From positions 1 to 17,070 of the forward strand of contig JAEORI010000288.1 of NCBI GenBank assembly GCA_016840965.1: 17,070 nucleotides of DNA, read 5' to 3'. The position numbers and the translations under genes were made by a program. The stretch is from Candidatus Thorarchaeota archaeon. GTDB taxonomy: Archaea > Asgardarchaeota > Thorarchaeia > Thorarchaeales > Thorarchaeaceae. The notes beneath the pieces were generated by a model that did no database searches, was not told the DNA's origin, and saw only the letters and a program-made list of their open reading frames with translations. Shown one piece after another: positions 7,279 through 13,982 of this stretch (position 1 is the stretch's first letter; each line of letters starts with the position of its first letter).

Positions 7279-7593
7279 ATGGTAATGGCGGTTTCCACAA
7301 TGTCTAAAGAATCCTCAATCGTTTATAGAACAGTATCTGATGTTAGTGGTCCATTACTTGTTGTAGAAAACACGCATGATGTATCATACAACGAAGTTGT
7401 AAAAATTCGGTCTCCCGCTGGAGAACTACTAACAGGCACAGTTCTAGAAACAGGCAAAGGCCGTGCAGTTATTCAAGTCTTTGAAGGAACAAGCGGTCTC
7501 GATACAGACACAACAGCTGTACGATTTACGGGCGACACACTAAAGCTACCAGTTTCTTCGGAGATTCTAGGTAGAGTCCTTGATGGAGCTTGA
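7279..7593 (+). CDS. atpB: A/V-type ATP synthase subunit B, N-terminal part (ends at in-frame TGA)
   Basis: First 104 residues of the non-catalytic, regulatory B subunit of the A-type ATPase head. It contains the N-terminal beta-barrel: YRTVSDVSGPLLVVENTHD, VKIRSPAGELLTGTVLE, VIQVFEGTSGLD and VRFTGDTLKLPVSSEILGRVLDGA. The frame is then stopped by TGA at 7591-7593, exactly where the family has glycine in 'GRVxDGxGxPLD'. The frame resumes with [10 protein letters not shown], with no shift. A single base change from GGA to TGA explains it. Start options are ATG at 7279, 7285 or 7300. Whether this is a true mutation, a sequencing error or a split gene cannot be told from the window. Other genes here (the glycosylase, radical SAM and DUF6884-like genes) use TGA as a normal stop, so general reassignment is unlikely. 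Confidence 0.85.
   Translation: MVMAVSTMSKESSIVYRTVSDVSGPLLVVENTHDVSYNEVVKIRSPAGELLTGTVLETGKGRAVIQVFEGTSGLDTDTTAVRFTGDTLKLPVSSEILGRVLDGA
7591..7593 (+). other. In-frame TGA interrupting atpB
   Basis: TGA at codon 105 of an otherwise intact 473-codon subunit B frame. It replaces the conserved glycine between the beta-barrel and the nucleotide-binding domain. A GGAG lies at 7585-7588 and an in-frame TTG at 7600, so reinitiation downstream is possible. Confidence 0.8.
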
Positions 7594-7599
7594 AATCCG

Positions 7600-8700
7600 T
7601 TGGATAAAGGACCTCCACTTACTGCTGAGGATCACTGGGATATCTATGGTTCCCCCATTAATCCATATGCACGACAATACCCACGTCAGCCTATTCAGAC
7701 AGGTGTTTCTGCAATTGATGGGCTCAATACTCTAGTACGTGGCCAGAAACTCCCAATCTTCTCGGGTTCTGGACTCCCTCATAATAGACTTGCTGCACAA
7801 ATTGTTAGACAGGCCGAGATTCCAGGTGAGGAGGGTGAGTTTGCTATAGTATTCGCTGCGATGGGTATTACTGCCACCGAGGCACAATACTTCATGCAAT
7901 CTTTCGAAGAAACAGGTGCACTTGAACATACTACCCTCTTCTTGAACTTGGCAAATGACCCCGCTATCGAACGCATCATCACACCACGTGCAGCTCTTAC
8001 TGCAGCCGAGTACCTCGCATACACAGCTGATATGCATGTTCTCGTTATCCTTACAGACATGACAAATTATGCTGAGGCTCTTCGTGAAATCAGTGCCGCG
8101 AGATCTGAAGTCCCTGGACGTCGTGGTTATCCAGGTTATCTCTATACAGACCTCTCTCTTATCTATGAACGAGCCGGTCGTATACATGGACGAAACGGTA
8201 CAATCACTCAGATGCCAATCTTATCTATGCCTCAAGATGATATGACCCACCCCATTCCAGACTTGACAGGTTACATCACTGAAGGGCAGATTATCGTTGG
8301 GAGAGGACTGCATAGACGTGGCATCTTTCCACCAATCGATCCCGGTCCTTCTCTGAGTAGATTGATGAAGGAAGGAATCGGTGAAGGAATGACACGATTC
8401 GATCATAAGGAGATTCAAGCTCAACTTTACTATGCTTATTCTGAAGGTCGTGACCTCCGAGACCTTGTAGCAGTTGTTGGTTCAGAAGCGTTGACAGACC
8501 GTGACCAGAAGTACCTCAAGTTTGCAGACCGGTTTGAAGCTGAATTCATAAATCAAGGAGAGTTTGAGGACCGTTCATTTGAGCAGACACTGGATATTGG
8601 TTGGAACCTTCTGAGTGACTTCCCAGAACGTGAGCTCAAACGTTGTGACCCTGAAACTATCTCTTGGGCTCGCGATAAAGGTGTCTATAAGCCGAGCTAA
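7600..8700 (+). CDS. atpB: A/V-type ATP synthase subunit B, central and C-terminal domains
   Basis: The remaining 366-368 residues of subunit B, in frame with the N-terminal part. Hallmarks are [20 protein letters not shown], the degenerate P-loop GSGLPHN that marks non-catalytic B subunits, [40 protein letters not shown], the '[19 protein letters not shown]' block, the tail '[15 protein letters not shown]' region and the C-terminal helical domain. Together with the N-terminal part the length is 473 codons, normal for the family. If translated alone, the start would be TTG at 7600 with GGAG at 7585-7588, an unusually long spacing but in an organism that uses TTG often. All later conserved motifs are intact, which argues against an old pseudogene. 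Subunit D, which commonly follows B in archaeal ATPase operons, is not downstream. Confidence 0.92.
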   Translation: MDKGPPLTAEDHWDIYGSPINPYARQYPRQPIQTGVSAIDGLNTLVRGQKLPIFSGSGLPHNRLAAQIVRQAEIPGEEGEFAIVFAAMGITATEAQYFMQSFEETGALEHTTLFLNLANDPAIERIITPRAALTAAEYLAYTADMHVLVILTDMTNYAEALREISAARSEVPGRRGYPGYLYTDLSLIYERAGRIHGRNGTITQMPILSMPQDDMTHPIPDLTGYITEGQIIVGRGLHRRGIFPPIDPGPSLSRLMKEGIGEGMTRFDHKEIQAQLYYAYSEGRDLRDLVAVVGSEALTDRDQKYLKFADRFEAEFINQGEFEDRSFEQTLDIGWNLLSDFPERELKRCDPETISWARDKGVYKPS

Positions 8701-8723
8701 AATAATTGTAACTTCACTGTCAT

Positions 8724-8744
8724 CATTCTTGGTGTTTAAGAATG
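8724..8744 (+). promoter_or_regulatory. Inverted repeat between atpB and DUF6884-like gene
   Basis: CATTCTT, seven bases, then AAGAATG: a perfect 7-bp inverted repeat 24 bases after the atpB stop and 33 bases before the GTG start of the next gene. It could form an RNA hairpin (processing or termination) or be a protein-binding site. No oligo-T tract follows, so a terminator role is not clear. Confidence 0.4.
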
Positions 8745-8776
8745 GTGATGCTCTCTATTGGTTAGATGAGGATGTA

Positions 8777-9487
8777 GTGAGGATATTAGTTTTAGGTAGT
8801 TGTGGAAAGAAAAAACTTCACGATACTCCTACACAACCAAATTGTCATGAAATAAATAAAGAACGGGATATCAACTACTGGCGCTCTCAATTCTCGAAGT
8901 ATGTTGCACCTGCTCGTGAAATGTATACTGGACCTCAAAATACCGAGCTTGCCAAAGCTATTGACCTGCTGAGAACTATCTCAAATGTCGAGGTTCAATT
9001 CAGCATTATTTCAGCAGGCTTTGGACTACTCGAAGAACAAGAACTGGTTCCGCCTTATGATTGTAGTTTTAGTAACATGAGGATGCCAGAGGTCAGGAAA
9101 CGAGCTCAAGAATTAGGTCTATCTTCATCTTTTACCAGTCTGGTCAATAGACGGTTCGAGCTCGTCTATCTTGCTCTCGGGAAACGATACTTGGCCGCAT
9201 TAGGGACTGACTCTCTAGCAGCAATTGAGATACCAACAATCACTTTCCATGGAGAGTCGTCAAAACATCTTGTAAAAATCCCCTGTTCAGCTGAAGTGGT
9301 GAAATCATTTTCAAAATTTGGAAACAAGATACACGGAGTCGTCGGTTTCAAGGGTGACCTCCTCAGAATATTGGCAAGATATGCACTAAGACAAATTCAC
9401 CCATATACTGAGGTCAAGAAATGGACTCGAGCATCCTATCTTAGGAGGCTGATCTATCGATTGGGAAGACTTGAGAAAACGGATTGA
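8777..9487 (+). CDS. DUF6884-like protein (YaaA-like fold predicted)
   Basis: A 236-residue protein whose N-terminal half resembles DUF6884: a first strand followed by GSCGKKK (7-13), then AREMYTG (46-52), a helix, FSIISAGFGLLEE (75-87) and VPPYD (91-95). The pattern 'SCGKKK ... A.ELYTG ... ILSAxxGLL ... PYD' is what I recall for that family, whose function is poorly defined; some members occur near 7-deazaguanine DNA-modification genes and none of those are seen here. The C-terminal half (about 110-236) is basic and unrecognised. I chose GTG at 8777 because GAGG lies 5 bases upstream and the product then begins directly with the core strand (M)RILVLGSCG. The frame is open further upstream (to 8615), but that stretch overlaps atpB. 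It converges with the next minus-strand gene with a 4-base gap. Confidence 0.7.
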   Translation: MRILVLGSCGKKKLHDTPTQPNCHEINKERDINYWRSQFSKYVAPAREMYTGPQNTELAKAIDLLRTISNVEVQFSIISAGFGLLEEQELVPPYDCSFSNMRMPEVRKRAQELGLSSSFTSLVNRRFELVYLALGKRYLAALGTDSLAAIEIPTITFHGESSKHLVKIPCSAEVVKSFSKFGNKIHGVVGFKGDLLRILARYALRQIHPYTEVKKWTRASYLRRLIYRLGRLEKTD

Positions 9488-9491
9488 TAGG

Positions 9492-10280
9492 TCAGAATGA
9501 AATCAATATTTCTTTGAGATTCATCTCTGCCTTCACACCATGCATCAAATCATCGAAGAAAAGCACTCCACCAACTGTATAGAATTCCGAGTTATTTCTA
9601 CGGATGAATTGTACATTGATTTTGACCTCATGACTACTATCATCAAGGGATGCCTCAATGAATCCAATTCGAATTCTATTATCACGTGGTGACCAAGCAT
9701 ATGGTTCGACAGAATAGACACTAAGATTATTGTCCAACCGAAGTTCTAGTTCTACATTTTGAAATGGGAACTTTTCTGCATTCAGAAGCGAGATGACCAT
9801 GTTGATCTTATCTCTCTCAATCACAACAATATCACTCTGAAGATTCACAATAGGGTGGTTTTGTTCGAGTTTTGAGTTTCTTCTTACACTCTTTGTGTAT
9901 ACGAATTCACTCGGTCTTACGTCACTCCCCTTGTACGGCCCTTTTTCAAGTTCTCTCGGATTATCCGACCACTTCACAAGAGTCTTGAAACCACTAAGTT
10001 TTACATCATTCAAAATCCCCTTTTCTGATCGAATCGACTGTTGAGCTTTTCTTATAGATGCAATCACCTCTTCTCTCACAGCAGCTACAACATAAATCTC
10101 AAAATCATCTCTATTTCGAAAATGAAGCACCCAACTATCTACAAACTCAATTATTTCACGGGCAGCATCAATCCTGTATTGATTCTTCTTGAACCACTGC
10201 TTTCTTGTGTTCTCACTATATGAAATGGGTGCAAAGGATTTGCATGCCTCTTTCCATTTGTGCATATCATAGACCTTCAA
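9492..10280 (-). CDS. Unrecognised protein with predicted C-terminal beta-sandwich
   Basis: 262 residues with no family I can name. Residues 1-145 look mostly helical and charged (WKEACKSFAPISYSENTR, then helices around 36-85). Residues about 148-262 alternate short strands with turns: DIVVIERDKINMVISLLN, FQNVELELRLDNNLSV, EPYAWSPRDNRIRIGFIEA, HEVKINVQFIRRN, EFYTVGGVLFFDD, then KAEMNLKEILIS. This 'xxNVELELRLxxxLSV ... IGxIxAxxxxEVKIxVxF ... VxGxVxFxD' layout resembles immunoglobulin-like or appendage-type beta-sandwich domains; that is inference from pattern alone. The start is uncertain: TTG at 10280 or ATG at 10265. The same frame stays open for a further 42 codons to 10406 and reads like lysine-rich helical protein, so a rare start codon further upstream cannot be excluded. 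No signal peptide or membrane segment is seen. Confidence 0.72.
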   Translation of the reverse strand: MKVYDMHKWKEACKSFAPISYSENTRKQWFKKNQYRIDAAREIIEFVDSWVLHFRNRDDFEIYVVAAVREEVIASIRKAQQSIRSEKGILNDVKLSGFKTLVKWSDNPRELEKGPYKGSDVRPSEFVYTKSVRRNSKLEQNHPIVNLQSDIVVIERDKINMVISLLNAEKFPFQNVELELRLDNNLSVYSVEPYAWSPRDNRIRIGFIEASLDDSSHEVKINVQFIRRNNSEFYTVGGVLFFDDLMHGVKAEMNLKEILISF

Positions 10281-10362
10281 GTCTTCAGATACAGACTCAT
10301 GGACGACCTTTGCCAGCTTCTTGCTTAGTCTTGATTTCTTCCTCAGACTCTCCCCCTCTTTT

Positions 10363-10377
10363 GATAATATTATAGAG
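10363..10377 (-). promoter_or_regulatory. Possible TATA box for the beta-sandwich protein gene
   Basis: The minus strand reads CTCTATAATATTATC, the best TATA-like element in the 190-base gap 10281-10470. A transcript starting about 25 bases on (near 10345) would carry about 65-80 bases before the TTG or ATG start, all in open frame with the gene. The rest of this gap holds a short CCCTA/TAGGG inverted repeat near 10450-10461 and nothing else I can support. Confidence 0.35.
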
Positions 10378-10470
10378 AAAACAGTACTTTCTGCGCTGCT
10401 AGATACCTAGCTTTCTCTAATAAGCTTGTAAAACTCTGGAAATCTTCACCCCTAGATAGGGTCGGTAGTA

Positions 10471-10815
10471 TTATTCGTCACCTATTCCGTGGTGGAGGTA
10501 GTGGTCCTTTTCCTTTTTTGAGCCGAAACTCCTAAGGCCATCGGCCTTTAGTTGACCTTTAATGTCCCTAGCTTGCGATGGACTAATCTCATTTCGTTTC
10601 ATAAGATAGTCAACGATTTCGAGAGCCTGTGATACAGTGTCGCATCGTCGAATATAATCCACCACATCCGGTGTGAATGTTTCTCTGCCTCCCGCAGGAT
10701 CTGTTTCCTCCGCCATTATCCGGACACCATCTATTTTGAATGTCTTTGTGGTTTTCTCTTCAAGTTCCTTACTAAGAGCGGGAAATGTTTCCCGAAATTC
10801 ACCATCTTCAGACAT
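10471..10815 (-). CDS. DUF2095-like archaeal protein
   Basis: A 114-residue soluble acidic protein of unknown function. The pattern EFRETFPALSKELEE near the N-terminus, then YIRRCDTVSQALEIVDYLMKR (54-74), EISPSQARDIKGQL (76-89) and GLRSFGSKKEKDHYL (93-107), matches what I recall of the archaeal DUF2095 (COG4072) family, including the 'RRCDT' and 'GLRSFGxKK' blocks. The ATG at 10815 is backed by GGTGAT five bases upstream, so the start is well supported. It lies 45 bases downstream of the radical SAM gene on the same strand, with a perfect 7-bp palindrome between them. Confidence 0.75.
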   Translation of the reverse strand: MSEDGEFRETFPALSKELEEKTTKTFKIDGVRIMAEETDPAGGRETFTPDVVDYIRRCDTVSQALEIVDYLMKRNEISPSQARDIKGQLKADGLRSFGSKKEKDHYLHHGIGDE

Positions 10816-10820
10816 GTTTT

Positions 10821-10826
10821 ATCACC
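10821..10826 (-). promoter_or_regulatory. Shine-Dalgarno site for DUF2095-like gene
   Basis: GGTGAT on the minus strand, five bases before the ATG at 10815; a strong archaeal ribosome-binding match. Confidence 0.6.
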
Positions 10827-10834
10827 ATACAACC

Positions 10835-10852
10835 GTGACTCGTTTGAGTCAC
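10835..10852. repeat. Perfect inverted repeat between radical SAM and DUF2095-like genes
   Basis: GTGACTC, four bases (GTTT), GAGTCAC: a perfect 7-bp hairpin or operator-like palindrome eight bases after the radical SAM stop and just before the Shine-Dalgarno site of the next gene. It could be an intercistronic RNA hairpin or a repressor site; no T tract follows on the minus strand. Confidence 0.5.
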
Positions 10853-10860
10853 AGTGTATC

Positions 10861-12450
10861 TCAAGAGTGATTTCTGAGAATTGACTTATGAGCTTTACCG
10901 AGATAGCGCTTGTCTTTTAATTGCCATTTGCGCAAAAAGGACCAAGGTAACACCCCTTGTAGTCTTTCTGCATCATTTGCGACTGATAGAAATGAGATTC
11001 CCGTTTCCTTTTCAGCTCGTCGCCATCCTCCATAACCCCCATAAAGAGCTGCCATATGAATCACCTTTCCTAGTGACCGGTCACCGATGGAGAGGGCAGC
11101 TTGTATTCTTGCATTCCTTGGGTCTAACGTTTCAATCGTGACTCTTGATCCTTGTTTCACTCCTCTTTCTACTATCTTCAACCTCCGGCGAAGTTCATCT
11201 ATCGGTGGTTGCGGCTCCCGCTCCCATCTTGTTTGAGCTTTTGGAATGAATGGATTGATGCTTGCTGTTACTTTTAGACCTGAAGATCTTGCCAATCTAA
11301 CAATCATATCAGCCGAGTCTTTGATGTCATCATCAGTTTCCCCGGGCAGTCCTATGATGAAATAGAGTTTTAGTGAGTTATACCCAGAACGAACAGCAAT
11401 GTCTATAGCTTCCTCAATATCAGTATCTTCTAATCCTTTCCCGATGGATTTTCTCAACTCTGGAGACCCTGTTTCTGGGGCAATTGTTAGTGTTCTTTGT
11501 CCGCTCTTGACCAGACATTTCAGAAGTGGCTCACTCACAGAATCTGCACGCAGAGAAGGCACAGACACATCTAGTCCTCTGTCCACAGACCAACATACTA
11601 GCTCTTCCAATCCATCAAGGTCTCCTAAAGATGAGCCAATCATAGATACTTTTCTGACTGGTGTGGCTTCTGTCCCCAAATCTATAATCTCTTTCAGTTT
11701 ACTCAAGCTTCTGGTCCTTCTTGGTCGGCACACATGACCAATAAGACAGAATCGACATGAATGACCACAGCCTCTAGTCACTTCAAGGAGGAATGACTTA
11801 CCAAAAACTGGCTCAAGATGAGAACCGTCTGGAACATCTGGGATAATCTGAGAGATAGGATATTCTAGGGGGTCCAGATTTGCTATGATATTCCTGTCAA
11901 TCCTTGATTTTGGAATAGTAGGTATGTAGACCCCACTCAGCTCAGCCAATCGTGATAAGGCCTCTTTCCGCGAACTACCAGAAGCTACGACATCCACAAT
12001 ATCATGTACGATTAGATCACCTTCCCCGATCACAAAGGCATCTACAAAATCGACAAAAGGCTCAGGGTTGGCAGTGATGACCGGTCCTCCTACCATGACT
12101 ATCGGGTCTTCTTCTGTCCGCTCTTCAGCAAGAACAGGTATGTTTCCAAGATTGAGCATTTGTACAAGATTGATTATGTCCTCTTCATATGTGAGAGAAA
12201 AGCCGACAATATGATTGTCCTTCATCGGTCTTCGACTCTCGACGGATAAATCTGGGGACAGGGTATCATATCGAAAGTACCTCTCACAAGAAGTGTCTTC
12301 TCTAGAGTTTAGAATCGTGTAGAATATGTGGATCGCAAGTCCAGTCATTCCTGCTCGATATGTGGAGGGATAACAGAATCCAAACAGGACATCGACGCCA
12401 CTTGAGTCCTTTACAACAGCGTTGAACTCTTTGAGCGTATTGGATTGCAA
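10861..12450 (-). CDS. Radical SAM protein with N-terminal B12-binding-type domain
   Basis: A 529-residue iron-sulfur enzyme of the B12-binding-domain radical SAM group (COG1032-like); the substrate is not known. The N-terminal region (about 15-150) has the cobalamin-domain-like pattern VDVLFGFCYPSTYRAGMTGLA, HIVGFSLTYEEDI and MVGGPVITANPEPFVDFVD, followed by VIGEGD. The radical SAM core begins with LLEVTRGCGHSCRFCLIG; cysteines 228, 232 and 235 form the CxxxCxxC cluster motif. Later core strands include APETGSPELRKSIGKGL, KLYFIIGLPGETDDDI and TASINPFIPKAQTRWE. The cobalamin-ligand motif DxHxxG is not evident, so true B12 binding is uncertain. The start is TTG at 12450, with GTGA six bases upstream on the minus strand. 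It follows the GlmU-like gene by 13 bases, a clear two-gene operon. Confidence 0.9.
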   Translation of the reverse strand: MQSNTLKEFNAVVKDSSGVDVLFGFCYPSTYRAGMTGLAIHIFYTILNSREDTSCERYFRYDTLSPDLSVESRRPMKDNHIVGFSLTYEEDIINLVQMLNLGNIPVLAEERTEEDPIVMVGGPVITANPEPFVDFVDAFVIGEGDLIVHDIVDVVASGSSRKEALSRLAELSGVYIPTIPKSRIDRNIIANLDPLEYPISQIIPDVPDGSHLEPVFGKSFLLEVTRGCGHSCRFCLIGHVCRPRRTRSLSKLKEIIDLGTEATPVRKVSMIGSSLGDLDGLEELVCWSVDRGLDVSVPSLRADSVSEPLLKCLVKSGQRTLTIAPETGSPELRKSIGKGLEDTDIEEAIDIAVRSGYNSLKLYFIIGLPGETDDDIKDSADMIVRLARSSGLKVTASINPFIPKAQTRWEREPQPPIDELRRRLKIVERGVKQGSRVTIETLDPRNARIQAALSIGDRSLGKVIHMAALYGGYGGWRRAEKETGISFLSVANDAERLQGVLPWSFLRKWQLKDKRYLGKAHKSILRNHS

Positions 12451-12456
12451 AACCGT

Positions 12457-12460
12457 TCAC
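12457..12460 (-). promoter_or_regulatory. Shine-Dalgarno site for radical SAM TTG start
   Basis: GTGA on the minus strand inside the 13-base gap after the GlmU-like stop, six bases before the TTG at 12450. It supports the TTG start. Confidence 0.45.
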
Positions 12461-12463
12461 TCT

Positions 12464-13741
12464 CTATCGATGTTCCACATCCATAACGGATTGGTCTTGG
12501 TTAACAATGACAAGTTTGTGAGGTGGAATATCCTGTTTAACGATGACTCCAATCCCTGTTTGAGACCCTTGATGGAGTACTACTCCTGGGCTTATAGAAG
12601 TACCAATACCTGTTTTTACGTCATCACCTATGATGGCTCCGAGTTTCCGACGTCCTGAATTTGTACGCTCATTTCTTACTGTTACAAAGATGGAATTGTT
12701 GTCATGACGAAGGTTGGCAGTAATAGTTCCTGCACCAAAGTTCGACCGTTGGCCAATTATTGAGTCCCCGACATATGACAGATGTCCTACATTGGTATCA
12801 TCCATTATGATGGAGTTCTTAATCTCCACAGCATTTCCAATCTTGACCCTCTTTCCAAGTGAGGTGTATGGTCGAATATAGCAGTTAGGTCCAATCACCG
12901 ATTCTCTATCTATGAAGACTGGCCCCTCTATGTATGCCCCGCTTTTCACAACTGTGCTCTCTTCGATGACCACATTACCTTTCACAACTGCGCCGTTTTC
13001 AACTGTGCCATCCAAGCGACTCTCTATTAACTCAAGATGCAGCTTGTTTGCATCAAGTAGGTCCCATGGTTTGCCGATATCCAGCCAAAATGATGGGAGG
13101 GAGTATGCTCCAACATTCCCTTTCTCTATCAACATCGATATCGAGTCAGTTATCTCATATTCTCCTCTCGGAGATAATTCGGTCTTGTCTATTGCCTCCC
13201 ACAAAGGATTACTAATTGCGTAAACTCCTGCGTTAACCAGATTACTCACCATCTGATCTGGTTTTGGTTTCTCAATGAGTGCTTTTGCCTTCCCTCTCTG
13301 CACTTTGACTATACCATACGCACTTGGGTTCTCAATTGGTTTTACAGATAATGTCAAGTCAAATTTTTTCTTTTTGTGTAGTTCAATCAAGCCCTCAAAG
13401 GTATTAGGACCGACCATTACGTCGCCGTACATTAATATCGCATTGCTCTTTCCCACGAACTTTTTGGCATAACTTGCTGCGTGCGCTGTTCCTTTTCTTT
13501 CCTGCTGATCAACAAACGAGATTTTCATTTTCCAAGTTCGTGTTTCGACAGCTTCACGAAGCTTACCTGCATGATATCCATAGACAATCAGGGTTTCTCT
13601 AATTCCCGCCTTCTCCAATGCCTCCATTGTGTGGAATATCAAGGGTTTCCCAGCAATCGGTAGGAGGTGCTTGGGCTGATTGGCAGAGAGCGGCAACATT
13701 CTCGTCGAATCCCCTGCTGCAAGTATGACGGCTTTATTCAT
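12464..13741 (-). CDS. glmU: Bifunctional sugar-1-phosphate nucleotidyltransferase/acetyltransferase (archaeal GlmU type)
   Basis: Makes activated sugars such as UDP-N-acetylglucosamine for glycans and glycolipids. The 425 residues hold two domains. The N-terminal nucleotidyltransferase (about 1-235) shows LAAGDSTRMLPLS (7-19, a variant of the LAAGxGTR loop), NQPKHLLPIAGKPL (21-34), GTAHAASYA (84-92), YGDVMV (105-110), IEKPKPD (156-162), VNAGVYAIS (169-177) and WLDIGKPWDLL (219-229). The C-terminal left-handed beta-helix (about 245-425) shows hexapeptide repeats with GHLSYVGDSIIG (319-330), where H320 matches the acetyltransferase catalytic histidine, and FGAGTITANLRHD. The ATG at 13741 has AGGTGA six bases upstream. 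Archaeal homologues can use several sugars, so glucose-1-phosphate or GalNAc activity is possible. It is the first gene of an operon with the radical SAM gene. Confidence 0.88.
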   Translation of the reverse strand: MNKAVILAAGDSTRMLPLSANQPKHLLPIAGKPLIFHTMEALEKAGIRETLIVYGYHAGKLREAVETRTWKMKISFVDQQERKGTAHAASYAKKFVGKSNAILMYGDVMVGPNTFEGLIELHKKKKFDLTLSVKPIENPSAYGIVKVQRGKAKALIEKPKPDQMVSNLVNAGVYAISNPLWEAIDKTELSPRGEYEITDSISMLIEKGNVGAYSLPSFWLDIGKPWDLLDANKLHLELIESRLDGTVENGAVVKGNVVIEESTVVKSGAYIEGPVFIDRESVIGPNCYIRPYTSLGKRVKIGNAVEIKNSIIMDDTNVGHLSYVGDSIIGQRSNFGAGTITANLRHDNNSIFVTVRNERTNSGRRKLGAIIGDDVKTGIGTSISPGVVLHQGSQTGIGVIVKQDIPPHKLVIVNQDQSVMDVEHR

Positions 13742-13747
13742 TGCTGG

Positions 13748-13753
13748 TCACCT
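13748..13753 (-). promoter_or_regulatory. Shine-Dalgarno site for GlmU-like gene
   Basis: AGGTGA on the minus strand six bases before the ATG at 13741; a strong ribosome-binding match that fixes the start. Confidence 0.6.
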
Positions 13754-13857
13754 AGTCGATGTTCTTCAGAGTTAAAGACTTTCCCGCAATTGGTCAAATG
13801 CTCACATCATAAAATGAGAGGCGAATTCTACCCACAAACCCCAAAAATACTAATACC

Positions 13858-13896
13858 TCGCAGTCACAGACTGCGACATCAAACTCTAGACTGCGA
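13858..13896. promoter_or_regulatory. Three TCGCAGTC/GACTGCGA half-sites, operator-like
   Basis: A perfect 8-bp inverted repeat TCGCAGTC-ACA-GACTGCGA (13858-13876) is followed by a third copy GACTGCGA at 13889-13896, starting 20 bases after the second copy. The spacing is close to two helical turns. It lies in the 241-base divergent gap between the GlmU-like gene and the small winged-helix gene, near TATA-like AAGTTAATAAGC (13898-13909). This is the layout expected for a dimeric or cooperative regulator, possibly the neighbouring winged-helix protein; the binding partner is inference. Confidence 0.55.
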
Positions 13897-13936
13897 TAAG
13901 TTAATAAGCAACTTTGTAGTTCAAATAACTAGTTGA

Positions 13937-13965
13937 TTGAGGCAATTTCTATTAGAAAACCTCAA
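13937..13965 (+). promoter_or_regulatory. Two-part stem-loop upstream of winged-helix gene
   Basis: TTGAGG (13937-13942) pairs with CCTCAA (13960-13965), and inside it TTTCT (13946-13950) pairs with AGAAA (13954-13958) around a three-base loop. It ends 17 bases before the ATG at 13983. It could be a DNA operator or a 5'-leader hairpin affecting translation of the regulator. No Shine-Dalgarno match precedes ATG 13983. Confidence 0.45.
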
Positions 13966-13982
13966 CAAATTGACAAATTTTA

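Noticed and set aside
7591..7593. TGA as selenocysteine or as a reassigned codon
   Set aside because: The replaced residue is a conserved glycine, subunit B is not a known selenoprotein, I see no SECIS-like structure nearby, and other genes in the window end normally with TGA.
8615..8776. Upstream extension of the DUF6884-like frame
   Set aside because: It overlaps the atpB C-terminus in another frame and has no family-like sequence; GTG at 8777 with GAGG upstream fits better.
10450..10461. CCCTA/TAGGG short palindrome after the DUF2095-like gene
   Set aside because: Only five pairs with a two-base loop and no T tract; too weak to call a terminator.
13850..13930. tRNA-like hairpins in the divergent gap
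   Set aside because: The stem CGCAGTC/GACTGCG has a three-base loop, and there is no T-arm GTTCRA consensus, acceptor stem or anticodon arm of the right size.
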